Of a stretch of 15,435 bases of DNA, positions 7,534 through 15,332 are shown piece after piece (the stretch's first letter is position 1; every line of letters begins with the position of its first letter). The position numbers and the translations under genes are program-made. The stretch is from Desulfuromonadaceae bacterium UBA2294 (GTDB taxonomy: Bacteria; Desulfobacterota; Desulfuromonadia; Desulfuromonadales; UBA2294). The stretch covers positions 1 through 15,435 of the forward strand of contig DDWE01000099.1 of NCBI GenBank assembly GCA_002345625.1. The letters run 5' to 3'. The notes below the pieces were generated by a model that saw only the letters and a list, made by a program, of their open reading frames with translations, had not been told where the DNA came from and did not search any database.

Positions 7534-8053
7534 AGCGTTCGTCCAGCCGTTGCATCCCTGGCACCCGTAATCGGGGGAAACGCCGCTGCAGCCAGGTGAC
7601 GCTCAACAGCAGAACACCGGCGGCAATAACATTGACCAGAAGTTGCGGCAGCAGTGCCCGCAGGACAATCGGCCACAACGTCCCCGCCGCAAAAAATCCA
7701 TCCAGAAAAATCAGCAGACTGGACTCCAGCAGGGTGCCGCAGGCGACCAGAAACAGCAGCAACAAAGGATTCTCGGGGTTAAAAAAGCCAATGGTGCCAC
7801 GAACGCTGAAATAAAGGAGCAGAAACAGCAATCCGTAGCGGCCCGGTTCAGCACCGGCAAAAACGTCGAACAACAGACCGAAGAGATACGCCAGAGGGGC
7901 TCCAAAACCGGCTTTTTCGCTGATCCCGAGATAGACAACCAGGATCAACAATAAACCGGGTTTAAACTGCAGGGGGACGAGATGCGGCAAAACAGCCGCT
8001 TGCAGAACCAGCCCCATCAGCCCGAACAGGGCATAAAACAGCAGCCGCATCAT
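7523..8053 (-). CDS. mreD: Rod shape-determining protein MreD
   Basis: MreD is a small integral inner-membrane protein of the elongasome that interacts with MreC and helps couple MreB to the cell-wall enzymes. The 176-residue product is almost wholly hydrophobic with five or six predicted membrane segments, a conserved-looking K-P-G-L-L-L-I-L-V-V-Y-L-G segment and L-F-G-L-L-F-D-V-F-A-G, and a basic C-terminus (W-L-Q-R-R-F-P-R-L). The start codon overlaps the mreC stop as ATGA, and a second ATG follows immediately, so the start could be one codon later. The 3' end overlaps mrdA by 11 nt. Assignment rests on hydropathy, size and position between mreC and mrdA, because MreD diverges strongly in sequence. 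Confidence 0.93.
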   Translation of the reverse strand: MMRLLFYALFGLMGLVLQAAVLPHLVPLQFKPGLLLILVVYLGISEKAGFGAPLAYLFGLLFDVFAGAEPGRYGLLFLLLYFSVRGTIGFFNPENPLLLLFLVACGTLLESSLLIFLDGFFAAGTLWPIVLRALLPQLLVNVIAAGVLLLSVTWLQRRFPRLRVPGMQRLDERYES

Positions 8054-8883
8054 AGTGCCTCGTCAACCAGCGGCAGTCGCAGTAAAATCAGCACTTCTTC
8101 AAGCCGGGAGAAATCGACAGTCGGAGTCACGGTCACCGTCTGGAACAGGCCGAAATCACCCCGGCTGACCGCCTCAACATGGCCGATGGCCAGCCCCTTG
8201 GGAAAGACCCCGCCCGTCCCGGAAGAGACGATCAGGTCTCCGATTTCGATCTCCTTCAGGCGCAGGGCAAAATCGAGGGTCAGGCTGGCCCCTTCACCAC
8301 GGCAGATGCCCCGTGTCCGGTTCTTCTGGACCAATGACGCCACGGCGGAGGAGGCGTCGGTAATCAGCAGCACCCGTGACTGTCCGGCCGCAACACGGAT
8401 GGTTCGACCGACGACCCCTTCGGCAACGACCACCGGCATCCCTTCAGCGACGCCGTCATCGCTCCCTTTATCGATGACAACGGTGCGAAACCAGCTGGTC
8501 GCATCCTCGCCGATAACCTGGGCCGGCAGAGTCAGCACCGCCAGCTCTTCCTTAAAATCGAGCAGCCGCCGCAACCGTTCGTTTGCCAGCCCCACCTCCT
8601 GAACCGCAATCAGGTCGGACTGAAGGCGACGGTTCTCTTCGTTGAGACGGTCGTTTTCGGCGGCGGTATCAATCAGCCAGAGGTAATGATCCCAGGTCCC
8701 CGTGGCGCTACGCCAGACCGTATCAAACCCGTTCAGAATCGGCGCGGTCACCGCCAGAACCGCGCGCTCGAAAAACGAGGCAGCCCCGCTACGGCGTAAA
8801 TTGGCCGAATAAAGAAGTAACGCTGCCAGAATCAGGCCGCAGGCAAGAATTTGCCGACGATAGCGTTTGAGGAGATCGAACAT
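8050..8883 (-). CDS. mreC: Rod shape-determining protein MreC
   Basis: MreC is a bitopic protein whose periplasmic domain binds and activates PBP2. The 277-residue protein has a basic N-terminus, a TM helix (about 11-26), a coiled coil (about 72-112, with E-N-D-R-L-N-E-E-N-R-R-L), and the double beta-barrel domain containing D-K-G-S-D-D-G-V-A-E-G-M-P-V-V and G-V-V-G-R (about 138-160) and L-I-V-S-S-G-T-G-G-V-F-P-K-G (about 217-230). These are strong MreC signatures. The ATG at 8883 has an SD-like AAGGGG about 7 nt upstream. The gene is 87 nt downstream of mreB, beyond an intrinsic terminator, so its supply relative to MreB is probably limited by read-through. It overlaps mreD by ATGA. Confidence 0.97.
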   Translation of the reverse strand: MFDLLKRYRRQILACGLILAALLLYSANLRRSGAASFFERAVLAVTAPILNGFDTVWRSATGTWDHYLWLIDTAAENDRLNEENRRLQSDLIAVQEVGLANERLRRLLDFKEELAVLTLPAQVIGEDATSWFRTVVIDKGSDDGVAEGMPVVVAEGVVGRTIRVAAGQSRVLLITDASSAVASLVQKNRTRGICRGEGASLTLDFALRLKEIEIGDLIVSSGTGGVFPKGLAIGHVEAVSRGDFGLFQTVTVTPTVDFSRLEEVLILLRLPLVDEAL

Positions 8884-8901
8884 CTAAAGCCCCTTAGGAC
8901 G

Positions 8902-8927
8902 AAAAAGAGGGCCAGCGGCCCTCTTTT
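8902..8927 (-). terminator. Intrinsic terminator or attenuator between mreB and mreC
   Basis: An 11-bp perfect stem (AAAAGAGGGCC / GGCCCTCTTTT, 8903-8927) has a 3-nt loop (GCT on the minus strand). It is followed on the minus strand by a T-run that continues to 8902. It sits 43 nt after the mreB stop and 19 nt before the mreC start. It should end part of the transcripts after mreB. Confidence 0.85.
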
Positions 8928-8970
8928 CCTGTTCACAACGTCAGGCGGCACCGACTCGGCGCCGGTGGAA

Positions 8971-10014
8971 TCAGGATTGAACGGCAACCCGCTTGAGCAG
9001 ATCGAGCTCATCAAGCACCTTGCCCGAGCCGAGAACGACGCAGGAGAGTGGGTCCTCGGCGATCACGACCGGCAACCCGGTCTCCTCGCGTAACAGCAGA
9101 TCGAGGTTGCGCAGCAGAGCACCGCCACCGGCAAGGACGATCCCCTTGTCGACGATGTCAGCAGCCAGTTCCGGCGGTGTCCGCTCCAGAGCGATACGGA
9201 CCGCCTCGACAATGGCATTGACCGGTTCGGCCAACGCCTCGCGGATCTCGCCGGCATGAATATCGATGGTTTTCGGAATGCCACTGACCAGATCGCGCCC
9301 CTTGACCTCCATGTGTTTATCCTCTTCGTCGGGATAAGCACTGCCAATCTCAATCTTGATCTGCTCTGCCGTACGCTCACCAATCAGCAGGTTGTACTTG
9401 CGCTTCATGTACTGAACGATCGCTTCATCCATTTTGTCACCGCCGACCCGGACGCTCTTGGCGTAGACAATGCCGGAAAGGGAGATGACCGCAACCTCGG
9501 TGGTCCCCCCGCCGATATCGACGATCATGTTGCCGGAAGCCTCGGTAATCGGCAGGCCGGCACCGATCGCAGCCGCCATCGGTTCCTCGATCAGGTAGAC
9601 TTCGCGCGCTCCGGCCGACTCAGCCGATTCACGCACCGCCCGTTTTTCGACCTGGGTGATCCCGGATGGCACACAGATGACGATGCGCGGCCGGGCCAGA
9701 GTCTTACGGTTATGCACTTTCTGGATAAAGTAACGCAGCATCTCTTCGGTGATATCGAAATCTGCGATAACCCCATCCTTCATCGGCCGGATGGCAATAA
9801 TGCTGCCCGGTGTACGGCCCAGCATCTTCTTGGCCTCCATGCCGACGGCAAGTACCTTGCGCTGTCCAAGGTGATCCTTGGTCACGGCAACCACGGACGG
9901 TTCACTGACGACAATGCCTTCACCACGAGAAAAAACCAGCGTGTTGGCCGTACCCAGGTCAATCGCCAGATCGTTGGAGAACCACCCCCAGATCGTATCG
10001 AACAGGCTTCCCAT
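8971..10014 (-). CDS. mreB: Rod shape-determining protein MreB (bacterial actin)
   Basis: MreB forms membrane-attached ATP-dependent filaments that orient elongation synthases. The product is 347 residues, the usual length. Visible actin-fold motifs are phosphate-1 DLGTANT (19-25), phosphate-2 DIGGGTTEV (166-174) and the adenosine motif GIVLAGGGALL (291-301), with the internal E-E-P-M-A-A-A-I-G-A-G typical of MreB. The N-terminus M-G-S-L-F-D-T-I-W-G-W-F provides an amphipathic membrane-binding stretch. The open frame extends upstream to 10077. The ATG at 10014 gives the canonical N-terminus and has AAGGAG 10 nt upstream, whereas the extension would cover the leader and the promoter's -10. It is first in the operon. 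Confidence 0.98.
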   Translation of the reverse strand: MGSLFDTIWGWFSNDLAIDLGTANTLVFSRGEGIVVSEPSVVAVTKDHLGQRKVLAVGMEAKKMLGRTPGSIIAIRPMKDGVIADFDITEEMLRYFIQKVHNRKTLARPRIVICVPSGITQVEKRAVRESAESAGAREVYLIEEPMAAAIGAGLPITEASGNMIVDIGGGTTEVAVISLSGIVYAKSVRVGGDKMDEAIVQYMKRKYNLLIGERTAEQIKIEIGSAYPDEEDKHMEVKGRDLVSGIPKTIDIHAGEIREALAEPVNAIVEAVRIALERTPPELAADIVDKGIVLAGGGALLRNLDLLLREETGLPVVIAEDPLSCVVLGSGKVLDELDLLKRVAVQS

Positions 10015-10075
10015 TTCCTTGTCTCTCCTTAAACCACGAAACGCCCCTGCGCTCCGCCTTTGTAAAATGTTGTTC

Positions 10076-10104
10076 ACACTATCAAAAGCCCCTTTTCATT
10101 GCAA
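10076..10104 (-). promoter_or_regulatory. Candidate promoter for mreB
   Basis: On the minus strand, TTGCAA (10099-10104) as -35 and TAGTGT (10076-10081) as -10 are 17 nt apart. The -35 matches TTGACA at 4 of 6 positions and the -10 is weak. The start site would fall near 10069, giving a leader of about 55 nt. Confidence 0.5.
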
Positions 10105-10138
10105 GGGCTAAAAGCAAAAAGGGTCTTGCATTTAGCCC
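10105..10138. promoter_or_regulatory. Dyad between divergent promoters, candidate operator
   Basis: The arms GGGCTAAA (10105-10112) and TTTAGCCC (10131-10138) are perfect complements. After one A-A mismatch the pairing continues with GCAA / TTGC, leaving an 8-nt loop AAAGGGTC. The dyad covers the -35 of the rightward promoter and abuts the -35 of the mreB promoter, so a bound protein could affect both. It has no T-run suitable for a terminator. Confidence 0.45.
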
Positions 10139-10154
10139 CCTTATTGTCTAACAT
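10126..10154 (+). promoter_or_regulatory. Candidate promoter for the ppiD-like gene and purC
   Basis: TTGCAT (10126-10131) and TAACAT (10149-10154) are separated by 17 nt, each matching consensus at 4 of 6 positions. Transcription would begin near 10161, about 44 nt before the start codon at 10205. Confidence 0.55.
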
Positions 10155-10204
10155 TCGTCGCTGTTGTTTCGTCACAAAATCCCCTGCGAGGAGATATTTC
10201 CGCA

Positions 10205-12145
10205 ATGCTTGAACTGCTGCGCAAAAAACAGAAGTCGGTCCTGATCAAATTTGTCTTTTGGGCCATTATCGGCACCTTCGTCGGGACCATTTTTCTGGTC
10301 TGGGGCAAGGGGCGCGACGGCGAAGTTGAAGACAACAGTCTGGCCTTCACGGCAAACGGGACACCGGTCTCGACCAGTGACTATCAGACCGTCTTCCGCA
10401 ACCTTTCCCAGTTTTACCAGAACATCTACGGCAACAGCTACAACGCCGAGATGGAAAAACAGCTCAATCTGCCGCAAGCGGCCTACGATCAGCTGCTGCG
10501 ACAGGTTTTGCTGGAGCAGGAGGGGGATCGCATCGGCATTGACGTCAGTCGCCAGGAGGTCATCGACTCCATCGCCAAGATTCCGCAGTTTCAGGTCAAT
10601 GGCGTCTTCGACCGGACCACCTATGTGCAGATCCTGGCCTACCAGCGGATGAATACCGAGGAATTCGAAGCGCGGCAGAAACGTGCCCTCTTTGCCGAAA
10701 AGACCGAAGCACAGATCACCGACGGGGTCAGCGTCAACGATGCCGATATCGAGGCTGAATTCCGCAAGCGCAACGAAAAGGTCAACCTGAGCTTCGTCAA
10801 ACTGCCGCCGACCCTGTTTGAGAAGAGAGTCGACGTCACGGACGCGGCACTCGAAGCCTTCTTTGCCGAGCATCAGGAAGAGTTCCGCATCCCCGAAAAA
10901 GTGGCCCTGCGCTATCTGCAATTCGATCCGGCCCTCTATGCTCAGGACATCACCCTCGATGAGCCGGAGATCGAGCGCTACTACAAACGCCATATCGACC
11001 AGTACGCCATTGATGAGCAGATCAAGGCGGCACACATCCTGATCCGTATCGACCAGAACGCCGACGACAAAGTTCGCGCCGAAAAACGCAAACTGGCCGA
11101 GAAGGTGCTGGAGCAGGCACGCACCGGCGATGACTTCGCCCAGTTGGCACGCAAGTACTCCGATGACACCGGCAGTGCGACCCTCGGCGGCGAACTTGGT
11201 TACTTCAAACGGGGCAGCATGGTGCCGGAGTTTGAAAAAGCCGCCTTCGCCCTGAACCCCGGCGACATCAGTGAGCTGGTCGAAACCCAGTTCGGTCTGC
11301 ACATCATTAAAGCTGAAGGCTACATCGAAGCCGGAGAAAAACCGCTGGCAGATGTCTACGATGCCGTCAAGACAGCCTTGCGGTCAGAAAAAGCTGAAGC
11401 GGTCGCGTTTGAAAAAGCGATGGACGCCTACAACATGAATCGCAAGACCGGGGATCTGGACAAAGCCGCTGCTGACTCCAACCTGACAACGATCGAATCG
11501 GGCCTGTTTGCCCGCAACGAGGCCATTCCCGGCCTCGGCGACCAGCCGGAAATCGTCGCTGCCGCCTTCGCCCTGCGCGATGGTGAGCTGGCACGGCCAC
11601 TCCGGATCGGCAACAGCACGCTGCTCTTCACCCTGAAGGAACGGCAGCCCAGCAGCATCCCGCCGCTGTCAGCCGTCAAAAGTCAGGCGACTGACGCCTA
11701 TCGCAAACAGGGCTCGTCCCGACTGGCGGAAGCCGCGGCGGCAACGCTGCTGAGCGGCCTGAAGGAGGGTAAAACAATGGCTGCCCTGGCCCGCAAAGAA
11801 GGGCTGACCGTCGAAGAGACCGGTCTTTTTGCCCGCAGTTATGGTGCTTTTGTCCCCCGCATCGGTGAAAACGAGCAACTGGCCAATGCCGCATTCGCTT
11901 TGACCGACGCAGCCCCCGTTGCACCGGAAGTTTACGACCTCGCAGGACAATTCGTCGTTGCGTCTCTCAAGGAACGCACCGAGGCAGACATGGCCCTTCT
12001 GGATGACAGCAAACGAGAAGAACTGCGCACGGCTGTCCTCGAGCAGAAACGTCAGGACGCCCTGAAAACCCGCATTGACAAACTGCGCGCCGAGGCAAAC
12101 ATCGTCCCTTCAGCGACCCTTCTCTCCCAGGGAGTCAAACCATGA
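10205..12145 (+). CDS. Membrane-anchored parvulin-type peptidyl-prolyl isomerase, PpiD/SurA-like
   Basis: This is a periplasmic folding factor tethered to the inner membrane, predicted to assist secreted or outer-membrane proteins. It has 646 residues, close to E. coli PpiD. A basic N-terminus is followed by one TM helix (about 12-33), a SurA-N-like helical chaperone region (about 45-260) and one parvulin domain (about 272-373). The parvulin domain shows K-A-A-H-I-L-I-R-I, D-D-F-A-Q-L-A-R-K-Y-S-D-D, G-G-E-L-G-Y-F, M-V-P-E-F-E-K-A-A-F and F-G-L-H-I-I-K. A long C-terminal region has further parvulin-like repeats (A-A-F-A-L-R-D-G-E; A-A-F-A-L-T-D). An AGGAG lies 11 nt before the ATG. The stop overlaps purC as ATGA. 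Isomerase activity of this domain is not assured, since PpiD-type domains are often weak. Confidence 0.9.
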   Translation: MLELLRKKQKSVLIKFVFWAIIGTFVGTIFLVWGKGRDGEVEDNSLAFTANGTPVSTSDYQTVFRNLSQFYQNIYGNSYNAEMEKQLNLPQAAYDQLLRQVLLEQEGDRIGIDVSRQEVIDSIAKIPQFQVNGVFDRTTYVQILAYQRMNTEEFEARQKRALFAEKTEAQITDGVSVNDADIEAEFRKRNEKVNLSFVKLPPTLFEKRVDVTDAALEAFFAEHQEEFRIPEKVALRYLQFDPALYAQDITLDEPEIERYYKRHIDQYAIDEQIKAAHILIRIDQNADDKVRAEKRKLAEKVLEQARTGDDFAQLARKYSDDTGSATLGGELGYFKRGSMVPEFEKAAFALNPGDISELVETQFGLHIIKAEGYIEAGEKPLADVYDAVKTALRSEKAEAVAFEKAMDAYNMNRKTGDLDKAAADSNLTTIESGLFARNEAIPGLGDQPEIVAAAFALRDGELARPLRIGNSTLLFTLKERQPSSIPPLSAVKSQATDAYRKQGSSRLAEAAAATLLSGLKEGKTMAALARKEGLTVEETGLFARSYGAFVPRIGENEQLANAAFALTDAAPVAPEVYDLAGQFVVASLKERTEADMALLDDSKREELRTAVLEQKRQDALKTRIDKLRAEANIVPSATLLSQGVKP

Positions 12146-13035
12146 AACCGGTAGTCATGCAGTCCGACCTGCCCGGCCTTAAGCTGGTTAACCGCGGCAA
12201 GGTTCGCGACATCTACGATCTGGGCGAGCACCTGCTCATCGTCACCTCTGACCGGATCTCTGCCTTCGATGTCATCATGGATCAAGGAGTGCCATTTAAG
12301 GGAGAAGTGCTGAACCGGATTTCCATCTTCTGGTTTCAGCAGATGGCCGATCTGGTCCCCAACCATATTATTGCGACCGAAGTCAGCGACTTTCCGGCCA
12401 TCACCCACCCCTTTCGCGACCAACTTGAAGGGCGCAGCATGCTGGTGAAAAAAGCCGCACCGTTGCCGGTGGAGTGCATCGTCCGCGGCTACATCTCTGG
12501 CTCTGGCTGGAAAGAGTACCAGCAATGTGGCAGCATTTGCGGCATCGACCTCCCCAAGGGGCTAAAGGAGAGTGCCCTCCTGCCGGAGCCTATCTTCACC
12601 CCATCGACCAAAGCTGACCTCGGTGAACATGACGAGAACATCTCGTTTGCCAGAACGGTGGAACTCGTTGGCCAGGAGACGGCCGAGCAGATCCGCGATA
12701 CCACGATCAACATCTACCTGCGTGCCCGCGACATCGCCGACACCAAGGGGATCATCATCGCCGATACCAAGTTTGAGTATGGCATCTTTGACGGTAAGCT
12801 GCTCTGGATCGATGAGGCCCTGTCACCCGACTCGTCCCGCTTCTGGCCGAAAGCGAGCTACAAACCGGGTGGGCCACAACCGAGCTTTGATAAACAGTTT
12901 CTGCGCGACTACCTTGAAACACTCGATTGGGGGAAAAAGGCGCCACCGCCGCCACTTCCTGAAGAGATTGTCAACCAGACGTCCGAAAAGTACCGCGAAG
13001 CGCTGTTCAAGCTGACCGGCATCCAGTTAGGATAG
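12142..13035 (+). CDS. purC: Phosphoribosylaminoimidazole-succinocarboxamide synthase (SAICAR synthase)
   Basis: PurC ligates aspartate to CAIR with ATP to give SAICAR in de novo purine synthesis, in the cytoplasm. The 297-residue protein belongs to the longer form of the family (as in yeast Ade1), against about 237 for E. coli. Signatures include R-G-K-V-R-D-I-Y-D-L-G (18-28), V-T-S-D-R-I-S-A-F-D-V (34-44), V-E-C-I-V-R-G-Y-I-S-G-S-G-W and D-T-K-F-E-Y-G (about 212-218), with L-W-I-D-E-A-L-S-P-D-S-S-R-F-W. It starts inside the ppiD-like stop codon (ATGA) and has GGGAG 8 nt upstream, so both genes share an mRNA. A terminator follows immediately. No purine riboswitch is seen upstream. Confidence 0.98.
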   Translation: MKPVVMQSDLPGLKLVNRGKVRDIYDLGEHLLIVTSDRISAFDVIMDQGVPFKGEVLNRISIFWFQQMADLVPNHIIATEVSDFPAITHPFRDQLEGRSMLVKKAAPLPVECIVRGYISGSGWKEYQQCGSICGIDLPKGLKESALLPEPIFTPSTKADLGEHDENISFARTVELVGQETAEQIRDTTINIYLRARDIADTKGIIIADTKFEYGIFDGKLLWIDEALSPDSSRFWPKASYKPGGPQPSFDKQFLRDYLETLDWGKKAPPPPLPEEIVNQTSEKYREALFKLTGIQLG

Positions 13036-13038
13036 ACC

Positions 13039-13070
13039 TAAGGGCCGGCATCTACCGGCCCTTATTATTT
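13039..13070 (+). terminator. Rho-independent terminator after purC
   Basis: A 10-bp perfect stem TAAGGGCCGG / CCGGCCCTTA (13039-13064) with loop CATCTA is followed by TTATTTT. It starts 4 nt after the purC stop. Confidence 0.92.
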
Positions 13071-13180
13071 TCAAAACGTTTCGACACAACGGAAAAAGCC
13101 ATGAAGGCGCCGATTCGGGTCGGCAGGTATCTGCGTCATGAGAAGATCAACCCGCACCGTGACCGGGAGAGGAGAAGCCC

Positions 13181-13849
13181 ATGCAAGCACGTTCCCTGCT
13201 CTTCGTGCTGACAGCCTGTCTGTTGGTGGCCGCCTGTGCCGGATTTCCCCCTGCCGATCCTCAGCGGTCCAAACGCCTGCGCCAGGAAGCGCAGACGCAC
13301 GTGGTGAAACATGACTATCCGGCAGCGGCTCAACTCTATGGGGAAGCAACGCGTTACGATCCGGAGAACACCGATAACTGGCTGCAGTGGGGTGACCTCC
13401 TCGAAGCGACGGATGAAATCGACCAGGCCGCCGACGTCTGGAGCGACGCACTGGCAATGCTCCCGCTTTCAGACCCGTCGCGCCCGATGCTGACTTATCG
13501 ACTCGGGCTGCTGCTTGCCGACCCTCTCAAGCAAACAGCCGCCGCCAGGGAACTCTGTGACCAGCTACCCAATGGTCTCCTGCGCAGCGATCTCGAAGCC
13601 GTTCTTGCCACAGCCGGTAACCGACCGGCTTCAGCCCTGGCCATTCTCAAGCAGGCCCTTCCTCTGGCCACCGACACCGACCAGCAGGCACGCATCTACT
13701 TTCATGCGGCACAGGCCCATGCCCGGCTTGGCAATATCAACGACAGCCGCGAAATGCTCTTTCATGCCGTCAATTCAGCCACCAGTCCAGGGCTTAAGAT
13801 GGCCATCCGCACCCTTTTCAGCGAATTGGTCAACCAGACCCAAAACTGA
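13181..13849 (+). CDS. Putative outer-membrane lipoprotein with TPR-like repeats
   Basis: A 222-residue protein with a lipoprotein signal: basic start M-Q-A-R, hydrophobic core, and lipobox L-V-A-A-C with Cys19 as the lipidated residue. The +2 residue is Ala, so Lol-dependent delivery to the outer membrane is expected. The mature part is helical with TPR-type pairs (E-A-Q-T-H-V-V-K-H-D-Y-P-A-A-A-Q-L-Y, then D-N-W-L-Q-W-G-D-L-L; later A-R-I-Y-F-H-A-A-Q-A-H-A-R-L-G-N), suggesting a protein-interaction scaffold. AGGAG lies 6 nt upstream of the ATG. It lies between the purC terminator and the permease gene. No specific family was recognised and its function is unknown. Assembly factors of the BamD or PilF kind are larger or differently organised. 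Confidence 0.85.
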   Translation: MQARSLLFVLTACLLVAACAGFPPADPQRSKRLRQEAQTHVVKHDYPAAAQLYGEATRYDPENTDNWLQWGDLLEATDEIDQAADVWSDALAMLPLSDPSRPMLTYRLGLLLADPLKQTAAARELCDQLPNGLLRSDLEAVLATAGNRPASALAILKQALPLATDTDQQARIYFHAAQAHARLGNINDSREMLFHAVNSATSPGLKMAIRTLFSELVNQTQN

Positions 13850-13996
13850 TCAATGGCTTATGCCTCCGGATGAGGGCTTCCCACGACGAGGCCGCAACGG
13901 CGTAGACTCAAACACCATCGCTTGACCATCTTTCACGTTTCACCGGTACCACAGCCCTTGACACCCTACCCGCCCGGCACCCGGTGGCGGCTTTTC

Positions 13997-14000
13997 GGAG
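13997..14000 (+). promoter_or_regulatory. Shine-Dalgarno site deciding the permease start
   Basis: GGAG 8 nt upstream of the ATG at 14009 supports that start over an in-frame TTG at 13922. The TTG would add 29 Pro-rich residues atypical of the family. Confidence 0.7.
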
Positions 14001-14008
14001 TTTCCTGT

Positions 14009-15295
14009 ATGCTGGAGCGACTGTTCAGATTACACAGCCACGGCACCACCGTCCGCACCGAAATCCTTGCCGGTTGCACCACCTTCCTCACCGCCGCCTA
14101 CATCATCTTTGTCAATCCAAATATTCTGGCCGCGGCCGGCATGGACGCACCGGCATTAACCACTGTCACCTGTCTGGTTGCGGCGCTGGCGACGCTGCTG
14201 ATCGCCCTGTGGGCCAATGCCCCCTTGATGATGGCCCCCGGCATGGGACTGAATGCGTTTTTCACCTATTCCCTGGTGATCGGTCACAACATTCCGTGGC
14301 AAACAGCACTGGGCGTTGTCTTTCTCTCCGGATGCGTTTTTCTCCTGCTCACCTGGCTCGGGGTACGTGAACGGATGGTCCGTGCCATCCCGACCAGCCT
14401 TCGCCTCGCCGCTGGGGTCGGTATCGGTCTGTTCATTGCCTTTATCGGCCTGAAGAATCTCGGGCTGATTGTACATGACAGTAATGTTCTGGTTCGCCTC
14501 GGACCTTTTACAATGCAAGCCCTGTTCGGCCTGGGTGGACTGTTACTGGCCGTGCTCCTGGAACGACGTCGGATCCGTGGTGCACTGCTCATTGCCATTT
14601 TGGCCACAACCGTGGCCGGGATGCTGGCGGGGTTAGGACCGTGGCCCACAGGCCTGATCGCGCTCCCCCCCTCTCCGGCGCCTATTGCCTTCCAACTCGA
14701 TATCGTCTCAGCCCTCTCCATCGGTCTTTGGTCCAGCATCTTCTCCTTCATGTTCATCGACCTGTTTGACAGTCTGGGCACCATGCTGGCCGTCTGCCGA
14801 GAAGCCGGCATGGTCGACAAACAGGGTGAACTCATCAATTTGCCGCGCATGCTCACCGCCGACGCCATCGCCACGGTCTGCGGCGCCCTGCTTGGCACCA
14901 GCACCACCACCACGTACATCGAATCGGCCAGCGGTGTTGCCCAGGGGGGACGAACCGGGCTGACCGGAGTCACCACCGCCCTGTGCTTCTTATCCGCCGC
15001 CTTCTTTTCGCCCCTGATTGCCGTCGTGCCGGCCTTTGCCACCGCCCCGGCCCTGATCGTCGTCGGCATCTTCATGCTCCGCGGCATCGGTCAACTCGAT
15101 TTTTATGATCTATCGGAAGCTCTTCCAGCCTTCTTGACCATCCTGCTCATGCCGCTGACCTTTTCTATCGCCACCGGTCTCGCCTTTGGCTTTGTCTCCT
15201 ACGTCCTGTTGCGGCTGTTCTCCGGACGGGCCCGGGAGTGCGATCCCTACCTGATTGGCGCGGCCCTGCTCTCGGCCGTCAGTCTGGCTTTCTGA
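14009..15295 (+). CDS. NCS2-family purine permease, AzgA type
   Basis: This is an inner-membrane proton-coupled nucleobase transporter. The AzgA branch (E. coli PurP, AdeQ, GhxP, GhxQ) imports adenine or guanine/hypoxanthine. The 428-residue protein has about 12-14 membrane segments. Family marks are E-I-L-A-G-C-T-T-F-L-T-A-A-Y-I-I-F-V-N-P in the first segment, M-A-P-G-M-G-L-N-A-F-F-T-Y, the acidic F-M-F-I-D-L-F-D-S-L-G-T (substrate-site helix), and G-T-S-T-T-T-T-Y-I-E-S-A-S-G-V-A-Q-G-G-R-T-G-L. All are intact. Which purine it carries cannot be read from sequence. The 159-nt gap to the lipoprotein gene shows no clear promoter, so co-transcription is possible. A purine role would fit purC nearby. 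Confidence 0.93.
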   Translation: MLERLFRLHSHGTTVRTEILAGCTTFLTAAYIIFVNPNILAAAGMDAPALTTVTCLVAALATLLIALWANAPLMMAPGMGLNAFFTYSLVIGHNIPWQTALGVVFLSGCVFLLLTWLGVRERMVRAIPTSLRLAAGVGIGLFIAFIGLKNLGLIVHDSNVLVRLGPFTMQALFGLGGLLLAVLLERRRIRGALLIAILATTVAGMLAGLGPWPTGLIALPPSPAPIAFQLDIVSALSIGLWSSIFSFMFIDLFDSLGTMLAVCREAGMVDKQGELINLPRMLTADAIATVCGALLGTSTTTTYIESASGVAQGGRTGLTGVTTALCFLSAAFFSPLIAVVPAFATAPALIVVGIFMLRGIGQLDFYDLSEALPAFLTILLMPLTFSIATGLAFGFVSYVLLRLFSGRARECDPYLIGAALLSAVSLAF

Positions 15296-15332
15296 CCCGT
15301 CGCGGGCGCCTTAACCACCGGCAAAAAAGCAG

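Noticed and set aside
9256..10032. 258-residue plus-strand frame across mreB
   Set aside because: It is a shadow of the highly constrained actin-fold gene on the other strand and has no independent evidence.
10172..11302. 376-residue open frame on the minus strand across the ppiD-like gene
   Set aside because: It is antisense to a gene with clear domain motifs and overlaps its promoter and start region. No ribosome binding site or recognised motif was seen.
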